Program-made: the position numbers and the translations under genes | Assembly (NCBI GenBank): GCA_964007475.1 | Contig: OZ023274.1 | Coordinates: forward strand, 40,355,860-40,419,859 | DNA: 64,000 nucleotides | Source of the DNA: Hybos culiciformis | Lineage: Eukaryota > Arthropoda > Insecta > Diptera > Hybotidae | Direction: 5' to 3' | Shown: positions 1-10,939 of the stretch, piece by piece | Numbering within the stretch: position 1 is the stretch's first letter | How the letters are laid out: each line of letters starts with the position of its first letter | Notes under the pieces: model-generated | Seen by the model: only the letters and a program-made list of their open reading frames with translations | Told to the model about the DNA's origin: nothing | Databases searched by the model: none

Positions 1-2365
1 TATAAATGTGAAGATGTTTTGTTTTTTTAATTATGGGACATGTGTAATATCATAGCTATATGAATTCAAATGTACAGTTCATCTTATAAACAAATTTTTC
101 TCTATTTAAAATTTTTGTTATATGTTGTTCTGATAAAAAGGTTTCAAATTTGACTTCTATTCGTATTCGTATTAATTAAAAAGTTCCCACATTTTAAGTT
201 AATTACTTTTATATAATAAAATGCGGGTTTAAAAAAAGAAATAGTTAAGCAATATAATTTATTATTTAAAGCTGAGATTTGATAGTCAATCAACAAGATT
301 GACATACTTAAGTTCTATTTTGTTAACATAAAAATTTATTTTATTTATTTTGTTCTATTTTGTTAACATAAAAATTTATTTTAGAACAAATTTAGAATCA
401 TCCACATTAAAAATAGGTAATTTCATCACTATGTCTGCTAGTGTGTCCAAGTAATCATTTTGATAATCTCAAATGATTCGTTAATAGTTAATATACAAAT
501 TTTTCGATTTGAATCCTTAATTGAGTCACATTAGAGTTGGTTTTTTATTCAACGACGCACTATACGTAATATGAACATAATATCTAAAGAATGATGAACT
601 TGTAGCAAACATCTCATAAGTAAAAAAAATTTAATTTTTTTTCAGATCATATCATATAAAATTTCAACACAACGATCATCCAATTTCGCTTTGTGTATAC
701 ATTTGTATATAATTATTATGTATATTGTCTATATAGAATTCACTGTGAATTCATTGTGAAAGAAATAATAATTTTTTATGCTATAAAATCATTCGCTTTA
801 ATTAAAACAGATAATTACAAAGAATTAATCTGAAACAATATTAATTTATTAATAAAAGAAGGAAAAAATAATATTTTTTTTTTACATATTTACACATATT
901 ATTCTGTCTATATACTGTACTATTTTATAATACACACAGATGTTGTACACTTTATTTTAATACTGACTGGGAATTAAAGATTTCCGGTTTACTATAAATA
1001 ATAATAAAATGATGGAACAGAAAAAAAAAAAAATTTATTAAAATATAAAAATCGTTTGTTATTTTATTAGAGTACGTGCAGGGAAAAAATATATATAAAC
1101 ATTATTTTATATAATATAATATTCAATTGCGCAATGATTAAAAATCGTAAAAATAATTTTATTTCATAAAGATGAGATCATAAAAATGACCAATCAAAAT
1201 AGTAATAATAAAAAGCTCCTATACATATTATTGTTAATGTAACATATTTAGAGAAGATATTTACATATTTGATAGCTCTCAGCTGTCATTACTAATTCAT
1301 TATTAATCTGAATTTAAATAAGACCTGTCACTGCATATACGAAAATAATTTTAGTCCCTGTACAAATAAATATTTAAAAATCTTAATTAATCCCTTAGTT
1401 TCTTCATATTATGTTTAATAACTTAGTATATGTACTGGCTTATACATTTTGGGATAGTTATTACATGTACTTAGTTAATACCTATATTAAACTGTGTAGA
1501 AAAATTTAGTGAGCTCCAATTCAGTCATTCAGGGTTATTAACGCATTATTTATTTTTTTTTGTTAAAGTTTGTAATAACAATGAAAACTGATCAAATATA
1601 AGATTTTCAGCAATTAAAAAACAAATTTATGTTATAATTCTATATAATCAGCGACCAAAAATTATGCATTCCATTCTAATATTTTTATTTTGTAATTTAT
1701 TTTGTATTTCAATTCAATCGCATAGATATATTTAGTATAAACATTCAATTTAATTTATATTCCAAAATTTTGTGATTAAAAGTAGAAACATAATGTTTTT
1801 GTTGATGTTTTTTTCTACGAGGGAGTTTCCAATTTTCCCCAAAAAATTTCCCACTTATATTTATTAATAAATTTATGCAAATTATTACTTTTAATTTATG
1901 CATGATAAAACCATAAATATTATCATTTAATTAAATGCAATTATAGAATTTCAATCAGATAATCGTAAATTTTTAGTAATTTTCACGAATTGAAAAAAAA
2001 ATATATATACTTTATATTGAAATAAAAATGTTAATTCATGCGATATAAAATAATATATATTTTTTTTTAACTTGTGTCTATACAAAAAAAACTCTTATTT
2101 TAATATTTTGCAAATTTGTAGACAAATTTATTAATTTTAATAATTTTTATTTGCGGATAATATTTTGTCTGTGTTTATTTAAGACAGTAATCTAGAACCT
2201 GTGACACGCGAATTATAATCGCCTCAGTGATAATATGTATGTATTTTACTCTGTCCGCAATATGAAAACTTGTAGGTGAATTAGAAGGAGCTAAAATGTT
2301 TTTACAACAAAAATTCTATGAAATATTTTTATTATAATTTTTCATTAAATTAAATTTCATTTACA
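1..2365. other. AT-rich non-coding stretch, no gene seen
   Basis: No open frame with coding character appears on either strand, and there is no splice-bounded exon I would defend. The stretch is A/T homopolymers and short direct repeats. One 40-bp tandem repeat (312-384) is listed separately. If the ratchet-site model is right, this is intron of the long plus-strand gene. Confidence 0.6.
312..384. repeat. 40-bp tandem duplication
   Basis: A unit beginning gttctattttgttaacat at 312 recurs at 352 with the same first 33 bases. The period is 40 bp, giving nearly two copies. It includes the HpaI-like gttaac in each copy. It looks like a recent local slippage or duplication; no function is implied. 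Confidence 0.85.
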
Positions 2366-3131
2366 CACAGAAAAAAATAAATTAGAATAATTAACTAAAC
2401 ATAATTAAATGAATCAGCTTTCTTTAATTTAATTAATGTTTTAAACAAATTAATTAATTCAATAGCTGAAAAAAAAATCAAAACTAAATGATTTTTCTAA
2501 TGAAAATTCATTGATTTAAGTTTTAAAATACAAATAATTAATTGAAAGAATTAATAAATTCAATAGTTGTTTTTAACAATTCATTAATTGAAATATTAAA
2601 TCAAATTTGTTAAAACTAAAATTAAGGTAAATTTTGAAATTATCTAAACATTATGTGATTCAGCAAATTTAATTATTGGATTTGAAATAAATATTTTGTA
2701 TATCACTGTATATCATATTGTTGTATATCACTGACATAGCTTAGTGGAAGACTCTACATCACATTGAACACAGAAGGTTAAGCAACATCTCGTAGTGATA
2801 GAACTTAGATGGAGACCGACCAAAAAAGTTAAAAAAAAAAAAAACAACGTCTCGTAGTGATAGTACTTAGATGTGTGACCAAAAAAAAAATTAAAAAAAA
2901 ATCAAAAAAAACATTTGAACTGTTTTTTGTATTTGAGGGGTTAAAAACGGATAATGCAAATTAGATATTTTATTTAATGTTTCAACAAAACAAATAATTA
3001 CGATTTGTAGCAAATCATTTAATTAAGAATAGCTGGCGCAATTAAACAGTTTAAATGGCTAAAATTCAATCACAAACATTAGATGATTTTATTTAAAGTT
3101 TGGATAAAAAGGCTACTCTTTTTTTTCTGTG
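2366..3131. mobile_element. CACAG-type TIR element, copy 1 (non-autonomous)
   Basis: The element starts CACAGAAAAAAA and ends TTTTTTTTCTGTG, an inverted repeat of about 12 bp. A second copy with the same ends and nearly the same body lies at 41730-42618, which shows that it is a discrete mobile unit. No transposase-like open frame is present, so it is non-autonomous. The body is AT-rich with a chimeric Pol III-like module at 2737-2880. Copy 2 has a clean TA on both sides, whereas copy 1 is flanked by CA-like dinucleotides, so its target duplication may have mutated. Copy 1 is about 120 bp shorter than copy 2, mostly from a different segment just before the Pol III-like module. The superfamily is unassigned; the TA target fits Tc1/mariner-like elements but does not prove it. 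Confidence 0.8.
2737..2880 (+). repeat. tRNA/5S rRNA-like Pol III module inside TIR element copy 1
   Basis: A tRNA-type A box, TAGCTTAGTGG, sits at 2737-2747 and fits TRGYNNARNNG. From 2776 the sequence runs GGTTAAGCAAC, then a GTGATAGAACTTAGATGG core, which follows the order of the 5S rRNA internal promoter (A box, intermediate element, C box; 5S has AGTTAAGCAACGTC...TAGTACTTAGATGGGTGACC). A second, shorter 5S-like unit follows at 2843-2880 with TAGTACTTAGATG and GTGACC. Each unit ends in an A-rich run, as in a SINE tail. It is not an intact 5S gene because the 5' and 3' pairing arms are missing. Its presence in both copies of the host element shows that it was mobilised together with the TIRs. 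Confidence 0.75.
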
Positions 3132-3263
3132 CATATTTTATTTATTTACAAATTATGTACAAATTAAAATATGTAATTTAATTAATTATAATGTTTTATT
3201 TATAATGAGATTGTTAATTGTTTATATAAATATAATTTTATAATGAATATACTTAATAATAAT

Positions 3264-3295
3264 TTTTTATTTTATTTTTTTAATTTCAGGTAAGT
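3264..3295 (+). promoter_or_regulatory. Putative recursive splice (ratchet) site 1, zero-length exon
   Basis: A T-rich tract (attttttattttatttttttaa) leads into TTTCAG at 3284-3289, directly followed by GTAAGT at 3290-3295. A near-ideal 3' splice site is thus joined to a consensus 5' splice site with no exon between. This is the signature of ratchet points described in long Drosophila introns, where splicing regenerates a donor. A similar site lies at 30069/30070 on the same strand, and the first convincing plus-strand exon is at 55788. It could also be chance in T-rich DNA or the edge of a short exon, but no frame supports an exon. Confidence 0.55.
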
Positions 3296-3299
3296 CACA

Positions 3300-6200
3300 T
3301 TATGAAATTTGATAGTTTTAGTAAAGACTTCCATACAATAAAAAGGGTAAATAAATTAAACAAGAATTATCAATAAAATATATTATTAAATGCAGTAAAT
3401 TTTCATGTTGTTAAACCTATCATTGAACAAAAAATTAATTTGTTAATTAATAGATAAGACCCGGATATTTTTTCATTTAAATATTAAATTTAATATATTC
3501 GCATGAAAGCGAAAAACAATACTGTGATCCCTGTATAAAATATCAATAATTATTATCTCTACGTATGAGTTCACACTTATCGTAAAAATATAATTGAAGT
3601 TAAACATTTCTATATACGCAAGTATTACCATATTACCATTAATATAGAAAAAATGAAAAAAAAATTTCCACTACTCTTGTCTATGTTTCCAATTCAATAA
3701 GTCAATAATAATAAATTTGATAGTATAGTAATGCCAAAAAAAAAAACAAAAAAAAAAACAAAATTATGCATTTTATTGGCAAACATTTTTAAATTAATTA
3801 AAAAAAAAAAATTGAGTAATAAGATAAAAATAAAAAATCTCTATAATATGCATATATAGTTTTCCTATATAGACGAAAAGTTAAGTGATTAAAATTATAA
3901 ATTTCCCAAAAAAAAATAATATTCGAAAAACTTTTGAAAGTAAAAATTTATGTGTAAAACATGAAAATTTCAAAGGTTTTATTAATTGCATTTAAAGTTT
4001 GCTTTAATTTCCTCTTTAACTCAAATCACATTAAATTGGACAATTCAATTTTCATACATCCATGTGAACAATATTCATGTATGTACACAAATTTCACAAA
4101 ATTGAAGAGAAAAAATAGTGACAATAAAATAGACATTTTAATATGAAAAAGAAACAGAAACGTTAGATACTATATTGGTCAGTTTAGGACCAGATTTAAG
4201 CTCCACCACTAGTAACATTTTATTTTTTTGTAAAAACATTTTTATTTTTAAAGTCAAATACATATTTTTTTTTTGCCAATTTCATCTCACATATACAATG
4301 TATGTAAAATATAAAAAAAAATAAAAACTCTTTAAAATAATTGGCAATTTTTAAATGCAATATATTTGCCAAAATCTGATAAATTCAAATTCAAAATATA
4401 TATTTACAATTTTTTTTCGTTGTTGTTTAAAAACGCATTTTGGAGAAAAATAAAAAGGATGTTTCTTTCAAACAAAACACAAATGTACATATATATAATT
4501 TTTTTTATTTTTTTTTTTTTTTGCTCGCATTTTAATGGCATCCGACATAATATAATATCCTTGTAAATCAAATTACACAATTTTTCTCTGTTTTTGAGCA
4601 TAAAATAAAAAATAAATAAATAAAAACGAAGACAAGTATAATATATTGAAAGTTGATAAAAAAATGTCAATACAAATTAGTTTTTATTACTTATTTTCTG
4701 AAAAATTGTATTCCATTCTTTTCGAAAATTCACAAAAAAAAAAAAACCACTTTGAAAAACAAAACTTCTGTATTAAATTTATTTTGCATCAATTTCCACA
4801 CATTTTATTTCAGTTTATGTTTCAAATTGTCTCAGGAATTTGCAGAAAGGAGCGGGAACTATGTACTGGATTTCCAGTAGAAACAAAATAATATTGGCCC
4901 TTCTATATATTCTATATAATATCAGCAACTTCTTGAAATAATTTTTAACTGTGATCAAATATGTTTTTTCCCAAGAATTTTTGTTTGGAGTTTCCTGCAA
5001 TTGGCTAATAGATTTTCTAAATATCATTTTAACTAACATAATTTTGACGTAAACATGTCACAATATTACTACAATTTTTTACTGTATTTCTTATACTTCA
5101 ATGAACTGGAAATAAATTTAAAAATTAGTGTGCAATATATTTGTATAGTTTTATTTTATTTTTTGGTATTTTTTTTTTTGCATACACTATGTATTCCTAG
5201 ATTGTTTCAAGTTTTATTTAAAGTCATATGTATGTACAATTCAAACTTGACACAAATTGAAAAAGAAATAATTTTTTTTTTTTTTTAATATTCAAGATAA
5301 CAATGTAAATTTATAGAAAAATATCTGTAGTATTTTGATCTTACTTTTATTTTTTTGTACATGTCATGCATTTTTTCTCTTGTATAGTTATTTCCAAGAT
5401 ACACAAAATGTTATATTTGTTTTTTTGAAGGTCTTATACCCGTCTTCGTTCTATGCTATGTAAATTTATGTAAAATGTTTTTTTTTTTTTTTGAATTTTT
5501 TTTGAATTTTGTTATATTAACATTAATTATAATGAAAAAAATTTAGAATTTTTAATTTTATATCTTAAATTAAAGTTTTTTAAACAAAATTATAATTGTT
5601 TAAATAAAATTATAATTTTGACGTAAACATGTTTGAGTGGCAATATCATAATTTCGACTTGAATAAATTATTGCATGCAATTAAAACAAAAAAAAATATA
5701 AGGAAGAATGACGTAAGAATGAAGATTTATTTTTAATTTTACAAAAACCATTTTCATAAAACATTTAAAGTCTTAGATGTATTTGTCTAAATTTACTGTT
5801 AAATAATTTATTCATTTTGATTTACTTAATAGTGTCTGCGGTGTCCCAAAGAGCAATGAACTACATTTAATTTAAATAATTTAGTTGTTATCTGTAAACA
5901 TTGCATACATATATATTTAGGTATCAAGTGTTTAAATCTAATACATATTTTATTAAAATATAGTAAAAATTAAAGTGTAATCGTTTAAATTTTATAATAT
6001 TTTTGTTTTTATAAAATATGTATGTATGTACACATCTAAATTATAAAAGAAAAAATTTATTGTGATTACATATTTTCTTCCTTAGAATATATAGAAGAGA
6101 TATGCACAATTTATCCAATCAAAGATTGTCAACAATTTTCCAAATGATTGATTTCTTAAACTTTAATGAACCATAAAAGTTGCATAACATTGTACTGTAG

Positions 6201-6720
6201 CTGTACTTCGATGAAAGAATAATTGTTCTCTTTGAGGCCAGAAAGGAATAAAGAATCCTTTTTTTTATATCAAGAATTTTTATACAATATATTTTTTTTT
6301 TCCATTAAATTAAATTAGTTGTATTCATTTCATTTGATAGTTAGATATTTATTTTATATTTGTATATGGGTTTTTTTTTATATATTATATGTAGGTACCT
6401 ATATATTCTTATAGCAAACAGAAAATTCAACTGCATTGCATTAAAATAAAAATAAGTAAAAAATATATATATATTTTTGAAATAATTGCCTATAAACAAG
6501 CTTCTTTTTTTTCTGAACTTGACCAGTATGTAGTACGTGAATAAAAATGAATCTTTAAAAAATTTAGTAATTATCAGAAAAAATTTTTCGTTCTTATTTA
6601 AAATATATAATTTAATTCTAACAACATAAATACTAAGTTCGAATGGAGAATTAATTTCTAGTCAGATTTCCGCTACTAAAACATTTCTTAAAATTTAAGT
6701 TTAAAAATTGAAAGTGAATA
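3300..6720. other. AT-rich non-coding stretch, no gene seen
   Basis: The open frames here (for example near 3961, 4366, 4646 and 5055) are lysine/phenylalanine/asparagine-rich translations of A/T runs without domain character, and I reject them as genes. Long T runs occur around 4500, 5270 and 5480. No tRNA, SINE or element end was recognised. Similarity to the protease duplication unit starts only at about 6731. Confidence 0.6.
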
Positions 6721-6907
6721 AACGAATCAGGAAGAACTAGTTTTAAGTTTAGCAAACAAAAAATGTCTTAAATAATTTTGGGATGAGAAGAATTTCTGGT
6801 TTGAAAATGATTTAATTTAGACCTAAGAACAATATTAAAAATATTAATTCATCATTCATTGATTAATCTCACATTTTATTTATTAATTCTCTTATTAAAA
6901 AAAAAAA

Positions 6908-7817
6908 TCACAAATTCAAACCAGTTTTTTCATTAATCCAATCACGGAAATATGATATCTTGGTATAACCATCTGGAAAATTTGATCCACAATTTCCAAC
7001 AACAAAACCTGCAATACCAACTAATTCACCATCGTATAAAGCTGGTCCACCAGAATCACCTGCGCATGCGCCATGACCTTTTGAATGTCCTAAGCAAATT
7101 AGTCCTTCATAATAATCTGTCCCGGTAATAGCTTTACAGGATGATGTTGATAACTTATTAGTATTAGTATTATATTGCAAATAATCTGGTTCTGGCCCAT
7201 CGTCAAATAGGTCTCCCCATCCGGAAATTAAAATGGCACCACCCATTGGTACCTCATTTCGAGCCATTCTAATTGGGCTTATATTTTTGCTAAATTTCAA
7301 TGGTTTCGATAATTCTAATAAAGCAATATCATTTTCGTAATTGTCATATCGTTCATGGACAATTATCCGTTTAATTTGAACAGTAGTTCCACCTTTTTGT
7401 AATGAATTTGTGCCCGCTAATACTGTGTATACAGTTTTTGAATGTCTGAATGAAATTTTTATTAAAAATTAGTTAAAAAATTATTGGGAGTCGTTAGTAT
7501 GTAATTTCACAAAAACTATTTGATACAGATCAATGAAATACACTATCCGTTTTACGGCTATTTCTTTTTTTATTTATTACTCTTGTTATATATATTTTAT
7601 TTTTAATAACTTACATACAATGAGCAGCTGTAACCACCCACTTTTCCGCGATAATTGAACCACCACATCCGTGTGAACCGTGACTTTGTAACGAAATCTG
7701 GTGTGGGAATTGACCTTCTTCAGCATTTTTGCCACCAACGATTCTTCCTTGATTAAATGGCACCGCCAAAGAGCTTGCTAATAGCGCAAAAAATATTCCG
7801 ATTTCTAAATTAATCAT
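6908..7817 (-). CDS. Secreted S1A serine protease, brachyurin/chymotrypsin-like (copy A)
   Basis: Two exons, joined 7615-7817 and 6908-7445, encode 246 residues. The 169-bp intron is bounded by GTAAGT and TTCAG and splits the Ile codon right after the TAAHC motif (phase 2). Signal peptide is about residues 1-18 ([18 protein letters not shown]), followed by a very short propeptide ending in R25, with activation cleavage before IVGG. The catalytic triad is present: H66 (TAAHC), D107 (NDIALL), S199 (GDSGGP). Six cysteines fit the three usual insect disulfides. The primary-pocket residue equivalent to trypsin D189 is Gly (HGACAGDS), and the position equivalent to G226 is Asp (FPDGY). This is not the classical trypsin arrangement but resembles fiddler-crab collagenase, so a broad or chymotrypsin-like specificity is inferred. 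Role: probably extracellular protein digestion in the gut. AATAAA signals lie about 30 bp past the stop. It is one of three tandem copies. Confidence 0.93.
7446..7614 (-). other. Intron of protease copy A with possible element footprint
   Basis: The 169-bp intron aligns at both ends with the 609-bp intron of copy B. In the middle it keeps cactatccgt followed by tttacggc, where copy B has the left end of a TIR element (cactatccgtcctacaacgc). This may be the remnant of the same element after internal deletion in copy A, or the ancestral target. Confidence 0.5.
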
Positions 7818-7840
7818 TATTTTAATTGAATTATTTTAAT

Positions 7841-7967
7841 TTAACTAATAATTTTGTTTATTTGATTGTGCAATTTATAGGTAAATTATTTTGTGATAAG
7901 CTAATTTAATCAATTAAAGAATTGTACGTAATTTTTTAAATATTTATGACATAACGACGATAAGAGG
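7841..7967 (-). promoter_or_regulatory. Promoter region of protease copy A
   Basis: Reading on the minus strand, a TATAAA box lies at 7879-7874, about 60 bp before the start codon. Upstream are two GATA-type sites, written on the plus strand as TGATAAG (7894-7900) and GATAAGAGG (7959-7967). The second is conserved at the same place in copy B and, slightly altered, upstream of the pseudogene. GATA factors drive gut-specific genes in insects, so midgut expression is inferred. The start site itself was not located precisely; an ATTAGT-like initiator near 7850 is plausible. Confidence 0.55.
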
Positions 7968-8241
7968 TTTGATTTGATATTAATTACTTTGATTTAGTTA
8001 GATTATGAATTTTAGGTAGCTAATTTGGAATTTGGAGTTTCCCGTAAGAAAATAAAATAAAATAAATTAAAAAATTGAATTTAAATAGATGAATCACTAA
8101 GGATTAGTTTTAAGTTTAGCAAACAAAAAAGAACAGAATAATTCCTAGTTTGAAAATGATTTAATTTGGACCTAAGAACAATATAAAAAATATTAATTCA
8201 TCATTCATTGATTAATCTCACATTTTATTTATTTATTTTAT

Positions 8242-9594
8242 TTACAAATTCAAGCCAGTTTTTTCATTAATCCAATCACGGAAATATGATATCTTGGTAT
8301 AACCATCTGGAGAATTTGATCCACATTTTCCAACAACAAAACTTGCGATACCAACTAATTCACCATCGTATAAAGCTGGTCCACCAGAGTCACCTGCGCA
8401 TGCGCCATGACCTTTTGAATGTCCTAAGCAAATTAGTCCATCATAATATGCTGTCCTGGTAATAGCTTTACAAGATGCTGTTGATAATCTATTGGTATTA
8501 GTATTATATTGCAAATAATCTGGTTCTGGCCCATCGTCAAATAGGTCTCCCCATCCGGAAATTAAAATGGCACCACCCATTGGTACCTCATTTCTAGCCA
8601 TTCGAATTGGGCTTATATTTTTGCTAAATTTCAATGGTTTCGATAATTCTAATAAAGCAATATCATTTTCGGTTCTGTAATATCGTTCATGGACAATTAT
8701 CCGTTTAATTTCAGCAGTAGTTCCACCTTTTTGTAATGAATTTGTGCCTGCTAATACTGTGTATACAGTTTTTGAGTCTCTGTATGAAAATTTTTTTAAA
8801 ATTAGTTAAAAAATATTGGGAGTCGTTAAAATATGTAATTTAACAAAAACTATTTGATACAAGTTAATGAAATACACTATCCGTCCTACAACGCGTTAAA
8901 AAAAAATTTACTTTATAAAAAAATATCACTTTTCTTGGAATGTTCTAATCGACCGCAAGAGCTAACGAACCTATCTCTTGTTCCAGTAGTTCAGATTCGT
9001 ATATACATAGTACCAGCAAAACGTTCGCGGCATAATCCGCTTAGCAGTGATGAACAATAATATTCATCAATATTCCTTTTTATGTTTAATTCTATGTATT
9101 TGAATTTTTTATTTAGTTCTTAATTTTAAAAACCGTGAATTATTTTGTTAAATTTTATTAATTTATTATAATTTTATTAAAGGATTTCTAATAAAATCTT
9201 AATTATTAACTTAATTAAGTTTCATTTTATTAAATTCATTGCATTTTTTTATACTTGGAACCTAACCCATTTTTTTCTATAGGGTGTATGTCTCCTGCAA
9301 CGCGATTTCCTACTATGCGTCGTTTTCTAAGAACGTATCTGTCGCGTTCTAGGAGGGTTGACTGTATATTTTATTTTAAATAACTTACATACAATGAGCA
9401 GCTGTAACCACCCATTTTTCAGCGATAATTGAACCACCACATTCGTGATAACCGTGATTATTTTGTAACGAAATTTGGTGTGGGAATTGACCTTCTTCAG
9501 CATTTTTGCCACCAACGATTCTTCCTTGATTAAATGGCACCGCCAAAGATGTTGCTAATAGCGCAAAAAATATTCCGATTTCTAAATTAATCAT
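8242..9594 (-). CDS. Secreted S1A serine protease, brachyurin/chymotrypsin-like (copy B)
   Basis: Two exons, joined 9389-9594 and 8242-8779, encode 247 residues, one more than copy A because of a QNNHGYHE versus QSHGSHG difference before the first disulfide. The start, signal peptide (with T15 for S15), activation site QGR|IVGG, and catalytic H67, D108 and S200 all match copy A. The pocket again has Gly at the 189-equivalent and Asp at the 226-equivalent. Replacements from copy A cluster on likely surface loops: near D108 (RYYRTEND versus RYDNYEND), after C168 (RTAYYDG versus GTDYYEG) and near C220 (GKCGSNS versus GNCGSNF). The pair may therefore differ slightly in substrate or stability. The 609-bp intron holds a TIR element but keeps consensus GTAAGT and ACAG ends. 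Role: secreted digestive protease by inference from family and promoter. Confidence 0.93.
8875..9364. mobile_element. 490-bp TIR element (pogo/Tc1-mariner-like MITE) in protease B intron
   Basis: It is flanked by TA on both sides (8873-8874 and 9365-9366). The left end reads CACTATCCGTCCTACAACGCG; the reverse complement of the right end reads CAGTCAACCCTCCTAGAACG. The two form an imperfect inverted repeat starting CA and sharing TCCTA-AACGCG. The CAGT...CCC...AACGCG style is like pogo/Tigger ends. The interior has higher GC than its surroundings at 8940-9050, and an open frame runs from 8854 to 9060, beginning outside the element; I do not recognise a transposase domain in it. The element is absent as such from the copy A intron, so it either inserted in copy B after the duplication or was mostly deleted from A. 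Confidence 0.7.
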
Positions 9595-9611
9595 TATTTT
9601 AATTGAGTTAT

Positions 9612-9749
9612 TTTAACTTTACTAATAATTTTGTTTATTTTATTGTGGAATTTATAGTTAAATTATTTTATGATTAGCTGTGATAAACTAATCAATTGAA
9701 GAATTGTACGTTATTCTTTTAATATTTATGACATAATGACGATAAGAGG
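9612..9749 (-). promoter_or_regulatory. Promoter region of protease copy B
   Basis: A minus-strand TATAAA lies at 9656-9651, in the same position relative to the start codon as in copy A. GATA-type sites on the plus strand are TGATAAAC (9681-9688, diverged from copy A) and GATAAGAGG (9741-9749, identical to copy A). The block up to about 9838 is nearly identical to copy A, so both genes probably respond to the same regulators. Confidence 0.55.
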
Positions 9750-9838
9750 TTTCATTTGATATTAATAGCTTTGATTTAGTTAGATTATGAATTTGAGGTA
9801 GCTAATTTGGAATTTGGAGTTTCCCGTAAGAAAATATC

Positions 9839-10939
9839 AAACCATATCGATGACAGTAAACGAGAAAATATAAAAATAAATGACAATAAAATTATAGCAA
9901 AGTTTTATGATTATTCTTATTATATTATATTACGAATGATTGTAGGAGACATTTTCAAAAAAATTCAGTAACCTGTCTATCATTAGTTATTCTGTTTTGA
10001 ACATTTTAGAACTATTTCGCATTTTGTCTTTCACCTAAATATCTAACGTCTAAAACGTATAGTTATATATAATTACTTAACTATATATGATAAATGATAT
10101 AAAAATGAATGTATTTGAAGTTTTAGGTTTTTAATATAAAATATAATAATGACATCTCGTTTTAATAATTCTTCTTCCTTTTTAATAAATATTATTCAAA
10201 AATAGAATAATTTGCTTTATTATATAAAAATGCAATCATCTGAAGCCATTATTTTGTCACTTATCTTATTTGAAAGGAAAATTGCATATTATTCAATATG
10301 ATAGAGACATGGAAATTCAAAAAGGGTATTAAAATTAAATACATATATATTTTTAATAAATTGAAAAAGAAAAAGTCGTTATAGGATTTAGTTATCATTG
10401 TCGATCTCTTATTAAACTAAATTTACTTATTCCCTCAAGAGGTTTTTTGATTGCTTCTCATAAATTGAGTTTTTATTTAAAAAAAAAAAAAAATTAATAC
10501 TTACTTAAGTATATATAATAAATTGAAATCCTTGGGAAAATCTTATAAATTGACAAATTTTCTACCATCTGTATAAGAAATGCATTTATAAGCATTATTT
10601 TAATAATTTATTTATGTTAGGCATAAAATAATTTATTTTAAAAAAATAAGGCAATTAAAGAAAAAAAAACTTTTCACTATGATTGTGTGGGTGATTCTAG
10701 AAGCTTTTCAGATACATTTTAAATTCATTTTAAAGATATTTCGTCCTTTTCATTGAATTTTTTTTTGAATAATATTCCTGATTCATGTCAAAATGAATAA
10801 ACAAAGTTCTGAATGCTTGTAATGAGAATTAAAATCTGGATTAATAAAAGAATCGTTTCACAAAACCACCAGCTCAAGTTGTCACTATAAAAATTTTGGT
10901 AGCTATACATGGAATAGCTTAAAGTTTTTTTAATTTAAT
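9839..10939. other. Spacer between protease copy B and the pseudogene
   Basis: No gene is supported. The sequence is AT-rich and not recognisably related to the spacer between copies A and B. A short segment near 10870-10890 could be badly decayed exon 2 of the adjacent pseudogene, but the match is too weak to call. Confidence 0.5.

Larger units (their letters stand above)
6731..9838. repeat. Tandem duplication holding two protease genes
   Basis: Two units are visible, about 6731-8058 and about 8097-9838. They match over the 3' flank (both have the string tcatcattcattgattaat), both exons, the intron ends and roughly 240 bp upstream of the start codon, ending at gagtttcccgtaagaaaat in both. 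Unit 2 is longer because of a 490-bp insertion in the intron. Coding identity is very high with few replacements, suggesting a recent duplication or gene conversion. A third, older copy with the same upstream block lies at about 10940-11600. Confidence 0.9.

Noticed and set aside
8854..9060. 68-residue plus-strand open frame over the MITE's left half
   Set aside because: It starts outside the element in the protease intron and shows no transposase motif that I can name.
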